From the NCBI GenBank assembly GCA_942490855.1, contig CALNYS010000004.1, positions 992,001-1,056,000 of the forward strand: 64,000 nucleotides of DNA, read 5' to 3'. Shown in pieces: positions 41,442-50,225 of the stretch. Source of the stretch: CALNYS01 sp942490855. Lineage in GTDB: Bacteria > Planctomycetota > Phycisphaerae > Phycisphaerales > UBA1924. Below the pieces are notes generated by a model. The model did no database searches, was not told the DNA's origin, and saw nothing but the letters and a program-made list of their open reading frames with translations. Each line of letters starts with the position of its first letter. Positions within the stretch are counted from its first letter, which is position 1. A program made the translations under genes and the position numbers.

Positions 41442-42317
41442 ATGACCACGTACCACACCGCCGTCACGCTCCTCGCCGCCGCGATACTCGCGCCAAGCGC
41501 AGCCGCTTACCCGAGCTACTCCGAAGATTTTCAGTCATTCACCGTCGGCCCCATCAACCAGCAGCAAGGCTGGATGTCGCCAGCTGGGGGTGACGCTGTC
41601 ATCCTTGAGAGCCCGTCGCTCAACCTGCTCGCTCGGTACCAATACCAGCCCACCGAGGGTTCCCTCCCCGCTCGCCCCGAATGGGGCCTCGTCGGCGCCC
41701 CCTTCCTCGCCGCCTACGGCCGCCTCGAGCTCGACGTCACCGTCACCGCCGGCGGCGACACGCCCGCTGAGAACTGGCACCACATCGCCACCGAAGACCC
41801 CATCACCGGCTTCCTCAACACCCGAGTCGAACTCACCGCCGCGGGGGAAATACGCGTCTACACCGCGTCTGGCTTCGGCTTCGACAATGACCCAGTGACG
41901 CGTTCAGCGTTCATCCCCGGCGAGACCCTCCGCCTCGCGATCGAGACGACCCCCGCCGGCACGCTGCGCATCTATCAGAACGGCGCGCTGATCCACGAGG
42001 GCGCCGAGTTCGCGACCGGTGCTCTGGGTGCGGACCGCGCGGGCAGGATCGGGCGCGTGTCCGCCTGGAACTGGACCAACCGCACAAAAAAGTCCGCCGC
42101 GTCCTCGCTCACCATCGACAACATCACATTCACCCCGACCCGCTGCCCTGGTGACTTCAACGATGACGGCGTCGTGGACTCGAGCGACCTCGCTGGCATC
42201 CTCTCCCGCTGGGAAGACACCCGCCCCGGCGGACCGGCCGACATGGACACCGACGGGGTCATCGGCGCCATCGACCTCGCCTCGCTCCTCGCCTTCTGGG
42301 GCGACTGCCCGGGGTAA
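41442..42317 (+). CDS. Secreted GC-type dockerin protein with LamG-like domain
   Basis: 291 residues. Signal peptide MTTYHTAVTLLAAAILAPSA with a cut near AAA. The body begins SEDFQSFTVGPINQQQGWMS and continues with strands typical of concanavalin/laminin-G-like jelly rolls (RLELDVTVTAGGDT, LRLAIETTPAGTLRIYQNGA). The tail CPGDFNDDGVVDSSDLAGIL...DMDTDGVIGAIDLASLLAF, WGDCPG is the GC-type dockerin pair. It follows the pseudopilin-like gene by nine bases. Confidence 0.82.
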   Translation: MTTYHTAVTLLAAAILAPSAAAYPSYSEDFQSFTVGPINQQQGWMSPAGGDAVILESPSLNLLARYQYQPTEGSLPARPEWGLVGAPFLAAYGRLELDVTVTAGGDTPAENWHHIATEDPITGFLNTRVELTAAGEIRVYTASGFGFDNDPVTRSAFIPGETLRLAIETTPAGTLRIYQNGALIHEGAEFATGALGADRAGRIGRVSAWNWTNRTKKSAASSLTIDNITFTPTRCPGDFNDDGVVDSSDLAGILSRWEDTRPGGPADMDTDGVIGAIDLASLLAFWGDCPG

Positions 42318-42355
42318 ACGACGCACCGTGAGCCGCCCGCCGGAACGGGTGGCGC

Positions 42356-42390
42356 CCAAAAAAGAAGCAAGGCGGGCGCACCGGCCCGCC
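42356..42390 (-). terminator. Probable terminator after lexA
   Basis: GGCGGGC and GCCCGCC (42371-42377, 42384-42390) form a hairpin. On the minus strand it is followed, after TTGCTTC, by a run of six T (42358-42363), about 70 bases beyond the lexA stop. Confidence 0.5.
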
Positions 42391-42462
42391 CTACTCCCTC
42401 TCTCTCCCGACGCCGAGCGACTCGCGCGCGTGTCAGTTGTTCTGTCAGGCCCGCCGCGTGCC

Positions 42463-43080
42463 TCAGTACGTGCGCAGCACGCCGATCACCACGCCCTGCA
42501 CCCGGCAGTCCTTCACGATGATCGGGTCAAAGTCAGGGTTCGCGGGCTGGAGGCGGATGTGATCGCCTTCCTTATAGAACCGCTTGAGCGTGCTCGACCC
42601 GTCGGGCAGCAGCGCGACAACACGCTCGCCGTTGCGCGCCGTGTCCCGGCGCTCGACGATGATGTAGTCGCCGTCGAGGATCCCCTCGTCGCGCATCGAC
42701 TCGCCCTCGACCCGCAGCGCGAACGTCGGACCGACCTGCCCGACGCGCGGGCCCATCATCGCCGCGACGTCCAGCTCGTCCGAGTCGCTGAACTTCTCGA
42801 TCGGATGACCCGCCGCGATGCGCCCCACGAGCGGGAACCGCAACGGCGACTCCTCGTCCGGGACCGCGACACCGTCAGCGATCGATAAAGAGCGAGCCTT
42901 GTTCGGCTCGCGGATGAGCGCGCCCTTGCGGATAAGCGCCTCGACGTGCTCGAACACGGTGACCTTGCTCACGCCGAGCTCGTCGGCGATCTCCTGCATC
43001 GTCGGGGAATAGCCAAGCCGCACGCGGTGGTCGCGGATCAGCTTGAGAATCCGAAGCTGCTTCGGGGTGAGGTTCATCAT
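42463..43080 (-). CDS. lexA: LexA repressor (SOS regulator)
   Basis: 205 residues from ATG 43080 (ATGATG; the second ATG at 43077 is equivalent). The N-terminal winged HTH (LTPKQLRILKLIRDHRVRLG, YSPTMQEIADELGVSKVTVF) binds SOS operators. The C-terminal S24 latent protease has the Ala90-Gly91 autocleavage bond (VGRIAAGHPIE), nucleophile Ser128 (EGESMRDEGI) and general base Lys166 (SSTLKRFY). With RecA on single-stranded DNA it cleaves itself and releases SOS genes. The element-borne Y-family polymerase and SRAP gene would be natural targets, but I could not recognise a LexA box there. Confidence 0.95.
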   Translation of the reverse strand: MMNLTPKQLRILKLIRDHRVRLGYSPTMQEIADELGVSKVTVFEHVEALIRKGALIREPNKARSLSIADGVAVPDEESPLRFPLVGRIAAGHPIEKFSDSDELDVAAMMGPRVGQVGPTFALRVEGESMRDEGILDGDYIIVERRDTARNGERVVALLPDGSSTLKRFYKEGDHIRLQPANPDFDPIIVKDCRVQGVVIGVLRTY

Positions 43081-43817
43081 GGCGTTGCTCCCGCGGCGCT
43101 CGCGCCGCACCTCCCGGTGTAGTCACGCGCCCGCCCGCCGAGCCGCCCGCCACGCCGCCGGCCGCGTCCAGCGCAGCCTCCAGCGAAACGGCCTGCTCGC
43201 CGAGCGCACGCTCAGCCGTCAGCCACGCGCCCAACCGGCGCGCTTCTTCTGAGACATCGAGGCGGTCCGTGCCTGCGGCTCGAGGGGCAGCGTCCCCACG
43301 AAGCTCCACGGTATCACCGCCCCGCCCGCGCCGGCGGAAACCCCACCGACCCCCGGGTGTGCTCTGCTCGCCGTCCATCCCGCCCCGGCTCGATCCGGAC
43401 GCCGAGTCAGAGGCGGACAACCGCCCCCCAACCCCGCGAAGCTCGCGCACAAAGTCGCCGCCGGGTCCAAGTCGCACCAAAGCAGGGGATGAAGTCAGCA
43501 TCGAGGCATCTCCAACCGGCGACCCCATCTCTGGGGAGTCCCGCCAGGGAGGCCGGGGCATCGATCCTCGATACCCCGATCAGTCCGGCCCACCACCCTC
43601 GTCACACGAGGGAATGGGGGGCAACACATGCCGTTCCACGACATGTCGGGCCTACTGGCCCAACTCTCAGATCGGCCCTCGCTCCGCGTTCGCTGCATCG
43701 TCGCGGGAGCCGATGTTCGGTAGATTGTACCCGATCAGATACAGACTGCAACCCGAAATCAGGTTTCTTTTCGGCCCTTCATCCTCAAATCTGTTCCTCA
43801 GCGAGACTTGTCGCCAC
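43081..43817. other. Gene-poor stretch upstream of lexA, possible small gene
   Basis: About 740 bases separate the lexA start from the dprA terminator. On the minus strand a frame opens at ATG 43501 behind GGAG (MLTSSPALVRLGPGGDFVRE) and contains a protein-like stretch TDRLDVSEEARRLGAWLTAE with GC-rich third positions. It stays open into lexA and stops only at 42875, an overlap of about 200 bases that is unlikely for a real gene. A short regulator gene with a frameshift near 43120 is one explanation. The part around 43700-43820 is lower in GC and shows nothing. Confidence 0.35.
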
Positions 43818-43838
43818 AAAAAAACACCCGATCGGGTG
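43818..43838 (-). terminator. Intrinsic terminator after dprA
   Basis: Perfect palindrome CACCCGATCGGGTG (43825-43838) followed on the minus strand by seven T (43818-43824), 35 bases beyond the dprA stop. Confidence 0.88.
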
Positions 43839-43872
43839 CAGACCAAAACACCGCTCGCGTGTCCTGAGAATC

Positions 43873-45051
43873 TTATCGGACGCCGCGCACCCGCAGCCGC
43901 GCACCATCTCGGACCAAGACCCGCCGAAGCTCGAGCATCGTCGTCTCCGACCGAAGCAACTCCGCCGCCAGACCCGTCCCCCGCGCCAGCTCATCGAGCG
44001 TCTTCGGCTCTGCTAGCGCCGCGCAGATCGCCCGCTGCGCTTCCGAGAGATCCGCCGGGAGCTCCGCCGCCGCCGGGATCGCCACGACCTCCCCCGCCTC
44101 GCCCCCGTACCGAGCCCCGAACGTCGCCCCGTGCGCGTGCCGAGCCGGGCCTTCCAGCGCCTCCAGCACGTCCGCCGGGCCGGTCGCCAGCGCCGCGCCC
44201 TGCTTCAGCAGATCCAGGCACCCCTCGCTCGCCGGCGAATCCACCCGCCCGGGCAGCGCCAGCACCTCCCGCCCCTGCTCCTCCGCCGCCTGGCGCGCCG
44301 TGATCAACGCCCCGCTCTTCCGCCCCGCCTCGATCACCAGCACCCCCAGGCTCATCCCGCTGATGATCCGGTTCCGCGCCGGGAAGTTCTTCGACTCCGG
44401 CGCCGCCCCCGCCGCCAGCTCCGACACCACCGCCCCGCCCGCGTCCACCACGTCCTGGAACAGCCGCAGATTCTCCGGCGGGTAGCAGTGCGCCAGCCCG
44501 CACCCGAGCACCACGATCGTGCGCGCCCCGGCGCGCAACGCGGCCGCGTGCGCGTGCGTGTCGATCCCCCGCGCCCCGCCCGACACGATCGTCAGCCCCG
44601 CCGACCCCAGCCCCGACGCGAACCGCGCCGCCTGCTCCGCCCCGTACGCCGTGCACTTCCGCGACCCCACGATCGCCACGCCGAAGCGGTCCCACTCCGC
44701 GTCCAGCGTGCCGCGCACGCTCAGCACCACCGGCGCCCCCGGGATCTCCCGCAGCAGCGATGGGTATGCCTCGTCACGCAGACCGATCAGCGTGGCGCCC
44801 AGCCCGTCGAGCGCCCGCAGCTCGTCCTCGGCCGCGGCCGCCGTCGCCCCCATCGCCCCGCTGATCCGGCGCGCGGTCTCCGCCCCGAGGCGTTCGATCC
44901 CGCTCAGCGCCGGTGCCCCCCGGCGTTCGATCGCCTCCACCGCCGCCGCGCCTGTCTCGTACCGCTCCAGCACGCGGTCGATCAGCACCGGCCCCAAGCC
45001 GGGGGCGAGCTTCAGGCGCAGGAGGGCCAGCGTTTCCGCGGTGACGTCCAT
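43873..45051 (-). CDS. dprA: DNA-processing protein DprA
   Basis: 392 residues. DprA loads RecA on incoming single-stranded DNA during natural transformation. The N-terminal helix-hairpin-helix-like domain (LKLAPGLGPVLIDRVLERYE) is followed by the Rossmann-like DprA/Smf domain with VAIVGSRKCTAYG, IVSGGARGIDTHAH, VVLGCGLAHCYPPEN, ESKNFPARNRIISG and ALITARQAAEEQGREVLALP, then a C-terminal winged-helix DML1-like domain. Full length. Ends in its own terminator. Confidence 0.95.
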   Translation of the reverse strand: MDVTAETLALLRLKLAPGLGPVLIDRVLERYETGAAAVEAIERRGAPALSGIERLGAETARRISGAMGATAAAAEDELRALDGLGATLIGLRDEAYPSLLREIPGAPVVLSVRGTLDAEWDRFGVAIVGSRKCTAYGAEQAARFASGLGSAGLTIVSGGARGIDTHAHAAALRAGARTIVVLGCGLAHCYPPENLRLFQDVVDAGGAVVSELAAGAAPESKNFPARNRIISGMSLGVLVIEAGRKSGALITARQAAEEQGREVLALPGRVDSPASEGCLDLLKQGAALATGPADVLEALEGPARHAHGATFGARYGGEAGEVVAIPAAAELPADLSEAQRAICAALAEPKTLDELARGTGLAAELLRSETTMLELRRVLVRDGARLRVRGVR

Positions 45052-45105
45052 TTTTCGAGCATAGCAAACACAACCCGTACAAGCGAGAGCCTACACTTCC
45101 ACTTG

Positions 45106-46248
45106 ATGACGTTTTTCACCAACTGGCTCAGCGAGCTCTGGTTCATCCTCGTCGAGAGCGGCGTGTGGCTGGTGGGGGGGTTCCTCCTCGCCGGCGTCGT
45201 CCACGTCCTGATGCCCCGCCAGCTCATCGCGCGGGTGATGGGCGGCAGGGGTTTCGGCGCGGTGCTCCGCGCGGCGCTCGTGGGCGTCCCGCTGCCGCTG
45301 TGCTCGTGCTCGGTCATCCCCGTCGCCGCGGGGCTGCGACGCGACGGCGCCGGCAAGGGCGCCAGCGCCGCCTTCGCCGTCAGCACGCCCGAGTCCGGCG
45401 TCGATTCCATCGCGTTCACCTGGGCCGTCCTCGGACCCGTCATGGGCATCACCCGCCCGCTCGCCGCGTTCGTCTCGGCACTCGCCGCCGGCGTGCTCGT
45501 CTCGGCGACAGACAAAGGCGACGACGCCCCCGGCGCGCACGCCGACCCGCCCGAGCAGCCCTCCTGTTGTGCGCACGCTTCGCCGGCGACAACCGATGAA
45601 TCCCCCGCCGCGTGCTGTGCCGGGGCGCCCGAGCCCGCGGGGGCCGCACGCGGTCTGGCCGCGCGCACCGCAGAAGCGGTCCGCTACGGGTGGTTCGAGA
45701 TGCCCAAGGACCTCGCCGGCTGGCTCGTCGTGGGCCTCGCGCTCTCGGCGCTCATCTCCGCCGTCACGCCGCAGAACTGGCTGGGCGAGACCATCGGCAC
45801 GGGCCTCGGCCCCATGCTGCTGATGCTCGTCGCGGGGATGCCCGTGTACGTCTGCGCCACGGCGAGCACGCCCGTCGCGGCGGCGCTGGTCGCGAAGGGG
45901 TTGTCGCCGGGCGCCGCGCTCGTGTTCCTGCTCGCCGGCCCGGCGACCAACATGGCGACGATGGCGTGGGTCGCCAAGGACCTCGGCTGGCGAGCGCTGT
46001 GGTCCTACCTCGCGGCGATCGGCGCGTGCAGCGTCGCGTTCGGCGTCGCCCTCGACGCCCTCATCGCCCGCGGCGCCTTCGGCGGCCTCACCGAGAGCTT
46101 CGCTCAGATGAGCGAGTCGCACGACCACGGCGCGAGCGCGTTCGAGATTGTGATGGGGGTGGTGCTGTCGGTGATGCTGGGGGTTGGGGTGGTGCGGGCG
46201 ATCACCAGCGTGACGCGCCACGCGCCCGCGGCGGAAGCGTGCCACTAG
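45106..46248 (+). CDS. SO_0444-family Cu/Zn efflux-type permease
   Basis: 380 residues from ATG 45106. The family signature VGVPLPLCSCSVIPVAAGLR lies in the first half, with about eight to ten hydrophobic segments in two repeats; the second repeat has PVYVCATASTPVAAALVAKG. The central cytoplasmic loop is Cys-rich (SCCAHASP, ACCAGAPE), fitting a soft-metal carrier. DUF318/ArsP-like permeases of this type are linked to copper or zinc efflux; direction and metal are inference. Divergent from dprA with about 54 bases between starts. Confidence 0.82.
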   Translation: MTFFTNWLSELWFILVESGVWLVGGFLLAGVVHVLMPRQLIARVMGGRGFGAVLRAALVGVPLPLCSCSVIPVAAGLRRDGAGKGASAAFAVSTPESGVDSIAFTWAVLGPVMGITRPLAAFVSALAAGVLVSATDKGDDAPGAHADPPEQPSCCAHASPATTDESPAACCAGAPEPAGAARGLAARTAEAVRYGWFEMPKDLAGWLVVGLALSALISAVTPQNWLGETIGTGLGPMLLMLVAGMPVYVCATASTPVAAALVAKGLSPGAALVFLLAGPATNMATMAWVAKDLGWRALWSYLAAIGACSVAFGVALDALIARGAFGGLTESFAQMSESHDHGASAFEIVMGVVLSVMLGVGVVRAITSVTRHAPAAEACH

Positions 46249-46251
46249 GCG

Positions 46252-46812
46252 CTAGCGGATCCAGACCATGTCGCGTGTATGCAGGCGTTCGATCGCGGCG
46301 AGGTCGTCCGGCGACTCCGCTGGGTCGAAGGTGCAATATTCCATGCGAATGCTTACGGCTGAGTCGTGCTCGAGCGCCCATTCGACGGCGTGGGGATCAA
46401 CCGTGCAGTTGCGCAGTCTCGCCATTGGTAATAGTGTTCGTGCGTTTGTGATGTCCACGAAGCGGCAGAGGAACTCTTTGTCAGCGTCGTAGCCGATGAA
46501 TTGAATTTGCTTTAGTCGTGTGTTGTGGCGCTGCGCGTGCAGTGCCGTTGTCCATTGGTCGTCAGTCAGATCACCGGTCTTGTCATGATCGAAGCGGATC
46601 CACGTGCTGCCGCGGAGCAGGCCGACACCCGGGCCGCGTCTGCCGTACCACTGCCCGCCCACCTGCGCAAGGCAGATGTTGGAATAGAGCGGGCCGAGAA
46701 GATTTGGGACGATGACGTAGAGCACCGGTGCGAGACAGACCGCCCATACCGTTGCGATCATGAGCAGCGTGGAGGGATTGGCCTTGATGAACTGGATCGG
46801 TCGCAGGGGCAT
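46252..46812 (-). CDS. Hypothetical membrane-anchored protein, intact member of a tandem pair
   Basis: 186 residues with one N-terminal membrane segment (TLLMIATVWAVCLAPVLYVI) and an extracytoplasmic domain: VGGQWYGRRGPGVGLL, WIRFDHDKTGDLTDDQWTTA, LHAQRHNTRLKQIQFIGYDA, ending near LHTRDMVWIR. The neighbour at 46885-47448 is its paralogue with the same motif order. No known domain. The repeated ITNARTL...LRNCTVD pattern hints at leucine-rich-like strands. GC is a little lower than in surrounding genes. Convergent with the permease, three bases apart. Confidence 0.7.
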   Translation of the reverse strand: MPLRPIQFIKANPSTLLMIATVWAVCLAPVLYVIVPNLLGPLYSNICLAQVGGQWYGRRGPGVGLLRGSTWIRFDHDKTGDLTDDQWTTALHAQRHNTRLKQIQFIGYDADKEFLCRFVDITNARTLLPMARLRNCTVDPHAVEWALEHDSAVSIRMEYCTFDPAESPDDLAAIERLHTRDMVWIR

Positions 46813-46884
46813 TGGGGTCGTACAGGGGGCGATCGCGCGTTGCTCGCGCGTGGCGGGAGCGGGTAGCGGAGTTGTGCGGGCGTG

Positions 46885-47448
46885 CTATTCGAACCGCACC
46901 CTCGGGTGCTGATGCAGTGAATCGACCGCAGCTTGATCGGCAGGTGAGGTGCTTTGGTCGAGTATGCAGTTGTCGATGACGATCCCGAGCACCCCCGGTT
47001 GTGCGGCAGCCCATGATGCCGCGACTGGATCGACTCAGCATCGCCGTAGTGTTATCCGCTTCATGTCGGATGGGAAGTTCGTAATGGCAACGAACTCTGC
47101 CATCAGCGCTTTGTCGATGTGATAGTCAACGAACAGTATGTGCTGGAGGCGGATGTTGTGCCGTTGTGCCTGAAGCACGCTCCTCCACTGAGCTATCGAC
47201 ATCGCCCCAGTGCGAGCATGATCGAATCGGATCCGTCGAACCCCTGCCGTCAGATGAATGAGTTCCGGCCCACGCTTCCCATGCCACTGACCACCCACGC
47301 TCTGCAGTCGGTAGCACGCGTACGCGGGGCCGCCTAGCACGGGCCACGTGAGGACAGTCAAGGACGCGCCCGACACGAGAACGACGGCTGCAACGAGCAA
47401 CAGTCGCCGGTGACGACGGCGCACGAGTGCGAACAAGCGAGCGGTCAT
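46885..47448 (-). pseudogene. Paralogue of the preceding membrane protein with an in-frame TGA
   Basis: From ATG 47448 (MTARLFALVRRRHRRLLLVA, one membrane segment) the protein follows its neighbour: VGGQWHGKRGPELIHL, RIRFDHARTGAMSIAQWRSV, LQAQRHNIRLQHILFVDY, and KRITLRRC, then TGA at 47037-47035. The same frame continues after the stop as VDPVAASWAAAQPGVLGIVI, DNCILDQSTSPADQAA to TAG at 46885, and aligns with the neighbour's LRNCTVDPHAVEWALEH through to its end. The stop replaces the residue aligned with Thr. This is a nonsense mutation or, less likely, a recoded stop. If translated only to the TGA the product has 137 residues. Confidence 0.65.
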
Positions 47449-47490
47449 GTGACAGATACGACCACGAATTGGGATGAGTTCGTCCATTGA

Positions 47491-47519
47491 AAACGCCCCG
47501 GCATTGCAATGCTGGGGCG
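47491..47519 (-). terminator. Probable terminator, minus strand
   Basis: CGCCCCGGCATTGCAATG and its partner arm (47494-47519) form a long GC hairpin with one mismatch, followed on the minus strand by TTTTC. It follows the gene that ends at 47530. Confidence 0.65.
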
Positions 47520-47529
47520 TTGGGGCAAA

Positions 47530-48513
47530 TCAGGGTTTTTCAACCAGCGGCGGCGCGGGGGTTCCTTCGTACATCCACTCGCTCCAGATCTTCCGGTAGC
47601 GTTTTCCGGTGCGCCGGCCCGCGTTGACTGAGAGCGTGACGCCCTCGTCGTTGACGAACATCAGGTGCATGGCGCCATCAAAGTGCCGGTAGACGTGCAT
47701 GATGTGCGTGTCGCTTGCGGCTTCGATGCTCGAGCCGATCCAACATCGTCCGATGCGACCGGGAGCGAGGCGCCAGTCGCTCATGTGCCACGCGTCTTGG
47801 ATGTGAAAGGCCTGCATCATCGTGATGCCAGCGACCAGCAGCGATCCGAGCGCGATGCCCAGCGACTCGCTGCTCATCGAATCCGACCAAGCCCACCATG
47901 CGAGCGAGGAGAGTCCGAGCCACGGCAGGAGCACCAGCGGGCGTGGTACCGGTAAGCGGATTCGCTCTGCCTCGTGAAACTCAGCGACCGGTGGTTTATT
48001 GAGAACCGCGCGGACGTCGTAGAGGATCGCTTTGGGTCTCTGGAGACCGTGCTTCGCGAACAATCGATCGAGCATCGCGACGTCGATGCGTACCGCGTCG
48101 GGGCTGGCAGCAGAGCCTCCGGCGTGGGACGCGAGGGCGAGTGACGACAGCGCGTAGCGCGAGACGTGCTTCGGTTCCAATCGGGGGGCGGCGTCGAGTT
48201 CCTCGAGTTGTTGCCGTGCGACGCGAACGGCCTCGTCGTGGCGTGCTCGTACCTGTCGCCAGTACGAGCTCGCGAAGCGAGGGGTGATCAGCGACGGGAG
48301 ATACAGAACGCAAAGCGCGAAGATCATTGAGTAAATGATCTCGGACAGCCCATCGAGGACGTGTACGAGCGTAATAGCGCACACAGTGGCAAAGAGCGTG
48401 ACGAGCCCGAGCGAGTACTGCGGCCATGCGCTGCGCCATGCCAGATTCTGGGCGATGACGTACGAATCCTCCGGTGAGTATGCGTTGAAGATATCCGGTG
48501 GTTTCTTGGGCAT
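47530..48513 (-). CDS. Hypothetical four-helix membrane protein
   Basis: 327 residues from ATG 48513 (MPKKPPDIFNAYSPEDSYVI). Two N-terminal membrane segments (YSLGLVTLFATVCAITLVHV, IIYSMIFALCVLYLPSLI) and two central ones (PLVLLPWLGLSSLAWWAW, LGIALGSLLVAGITMMQAF) flank cytoplasmic parts. The C-terminal domain (CWIGSSIEAASDTHIMHVYR, LMFVNDEGVTLSVNAGRRTG) is beta-rich. No family recognised. An upstream ATG at 48570 would add 19 residues but lies against the gdh terminator. Neither start has a clear ribosome site. Lower GC than the flanks. Confidence 0.65.
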   Translation of the reverse strand: MPKKPPDIFNAYSPEDSYVIAQNLAWRSAWPQYSLGLVTLFATVCAITLVHVLDGLSEIIYSMIFALCVLYLPSLITPRFASSYWRQVRARHDEAVRVARQQLEELDAAPRLEPKHVSRYALSSLALASHAGGSAASPDAVRIDVAMLDRLFAKHGLQRPKAILYDVRAVLNKPPVAEFHEAERIRLPVPRPLVLLPWLGLSSLAWWAWSDSMSSESLGIALGSLLVAGITMMQAFHIQDAWHMSDWRLAPGRIGRCWIGSSIEAASDTHIMHVYRHFDGAMHLMFVNDEGVTLSVNAGRRTGKRYRKIWSEWMYEGTPAPPLVEKP

Positions 48514-48576
48514 TGCAATTTGATCGTGAGGGAGCTGGGCAAGGCGAGAATAGAGCGTTGCGGAGATCATGCCACG

Positions 48577-48604
48577 AAAAAACCCCGGCATCGCAATGCC
48601 GGGG
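48577..48604 (-). terminator. Intrinsic terminator after the glutamate-type dehydrogenase
   Basis: CCCCGGCAT and ATGCCGGGG (48583-48604) make a strong hairpin, followed on the minus strand by six T (48577-48582), 28 bases beyond the stop at 48633. Confidence 0.88.
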
Positions 48605-48632
48605 CTTGGGTGTCGCTTGGTTGTCTTCCGTT

Positions 48633-50012
48633 TTAGGGGAAGATGCCGCGGTGGCCGTAGACCTTGCCGATGTGTTCGAGCGAGGCGATGTACGCCGCGG
48701 TGCGGAGGTCGCACTCGTAGCGGTGCTTGGCGAGCTGGGTGCGCCGGGCCGCGAGGACCATGTGGCGGTTGAGTTCTTCGTCGACCTTCTCGAGGTCCCA
48801 CGGGTGGGAGGACTTGTTCTGGACCCACTCGAAGTAGGAGACGGTCACGCCGCCGGCGTTGCAGAGGATGGCGGGGAGGATCTCGATGCCGTTGGCGAGC
48901 AGGCGGCGCTCGCCCATGGGGGTCGTCGGGGCGTTGGCGCCCTCGGCGATGACCTTGGCGTCGATCCAGTCCGCGTTCTCGGCGGTGATCATCTGTTCCA
49001 TCGCGGCGGGGACGAAGAGATCGACGGGGGTCTTGTAGAAGTCTTCGGTCGAGATGACCTCGGCGCCGGCGCTGGTGTTCTTGCCCGAGCCCGTGGCGGC
49101 GCTGGAGCGGTTGAAGCCCGCGACGCCGCCGGTCTCGGCGCAGTGCTCGGCGAGGAGGTTGCAGTCGATGCCCTCGTCGTTGCGCAGGGCGCCGGTGTGG
49201 TCCATGACGGCGACCATCTTGGCGCCGCGCTCCTGGAGGAGGCGCCCGGCCCAGCCGCCGACGTTGCCGAAGCCGAGGACGGAGAACTTGAGGCCTTCGA
49301 GGGGCATGCCCATGCCGGGGAGGATCTCGCTGACGACGTCGACGAGGCCCTGTCCGGTGGCTTTTTCGCGTCCGAGGGAGCCGCCCATCTCGACGGGCTT
49401 GCCGGTGACGACGCGCGCGGCGTCGTGGCGGGCGGAGCCGCCGGCGATGTTCATGTAGGTGTCGGCGAACCAGGCCATGATCTGGGAGTTGGTGCCGACG
49501 TCGGGCGCGGGGATGTCGGTGTCGGGGCCGATCTGCTGGGCGATGGCGGTGATGAAGCGCCGGGAGACGCGCATCAGCTCGTCCTGGGCCAGCTCGCGGG
49601 GGTTGACCTTGACGCCGCCCTTGCCGCCGCCGAAGGGCACGCGGACGAGGGAGCACTTCATGGTCATGAGCGCGGAGAGGGCCTTGACGTCGTCGAGGTG
49701 GACGTCCTGGTGGAAGCGGATGCCGCCCTTGTAGGGCCCGAGCACGTTGTTGTGCTGGACGCGGTAGCCCTTGATGAGGCGGTACTCCCCGTCGTTCATC
49801 TGAACGGGGAAGTGGACCATGACCTCGTTCTTGGGCTGCGCGAGGATGAGCTTGAGGTGGTGCGGCAGCTCGAGGATGTCCGCGGCCTGCAGGACCGCGT
49901 CGATGATCTGCAGGTAGAGGTTGTTGGGATCGCGCTCCATGCCCAGCTCGTCAAAGACGCTGGACGACTGGAACTCCTGCTCGGTGGGCGCCGCGATGCT
50001 CGCCTTGGACAT
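48633..50012 (-). CDS. gdhA: Glu/Leu/Phe/Val-type amino acid dehydrogenase (glutamate dehydrogenase)
   Basis: 459 residues. Substrate domain: KGYRVQHNNVLGPYKGGIRF, MTMKCSLVRVPFGGGKGGVK with the catalytic Lys in the GGGKGG loop, PAPDVGTNSQIMAWF (catalytic Asp). Cofactor domain: KFSVLGFGNVGGWAGRLLQE (GxGxxG) and VIAEGANAPTTPMG. This fits an NAD(P)-dependent glutamate dehydrogenase linking 2-oxoglutarate, ammonia and glutamate; specificity for another amino acid cannot be excluded. Ends in its own terminator; about 210 bases separate its start from the K+ uptake genes. Confidence 0.9.
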   Translation of the reverse strand: MSKASIAAPTEQEFQSSSVFDELGMERDPNNLYLQIIDAVLQAADILELPHHLKLILAQPKNEVMVHFPVQMNDGEYRLIKGYRVQHNNVLGPYKGGIRFHQDVHLDDVKALSALMTMKCSLVRVPFGGGKGGVKVNPRELAQDELMRVSRRFITAIAQQIGPDTDIPAPDVGTNSQIMAWFADTYMNIAGGSARHDAARVVTGKPVEMGGSLGREKATGQGLVDVVSEILPGMGMPLEGLKFSVLGFGNVGGWAGRLLQERGAKMVAVMDHTGALRNDEGIDCNLLAEHCAETGGVAGFNRSSAATGSGKNTSAGAEVISTEDFYKTPVDLFVPAAMEQMITAENADWIDAKVIAEGANAPTTPMGERRLLANGIEILPAILCNAGGVTVSYFEWVQNKSSHPWDLEKVDEELNRHMVLAARRTQLAKHRYECDLRTAAYIASLEHIGKVYGHRGIFP

Positions 50013-50225
50013 GGCTCTGCGTGCTCTCTTAGGCCGGGTGTGTCCGGCCTTGGGTGAGGTGGCCTCGCCGCCCGAGTGCGATGCGCGCGGGCGTAAACGG
50101 TCCTCATCGGTTATCTGAGCGCGTGGGCTGAACAGGGGGATGAGGATCCGGGATGCTACCCGCGCCGCGAGGCGGGATCACGCGCTACACGGGTGGAATC
50201 GCTGAAAATTCGCCCGTCCCGGGGG

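Noticed and set aside
47035..47037. TGA as a selenocysteine codon
   Set aside because: The aligned residue in the paralogue is Thr, no SECIS-like hairpin is obvious just after the TGA, and no selenoprotein family matches.
47491..48604. GGCATTGCAATGC-like repeats at 47500, 48509 and 48588 as a REP or CRISPR-like family
   Set aside because: Only two form hairpins and both are terminators with T runs. There is no regular spacing. No CRISPR array was seen in the window.
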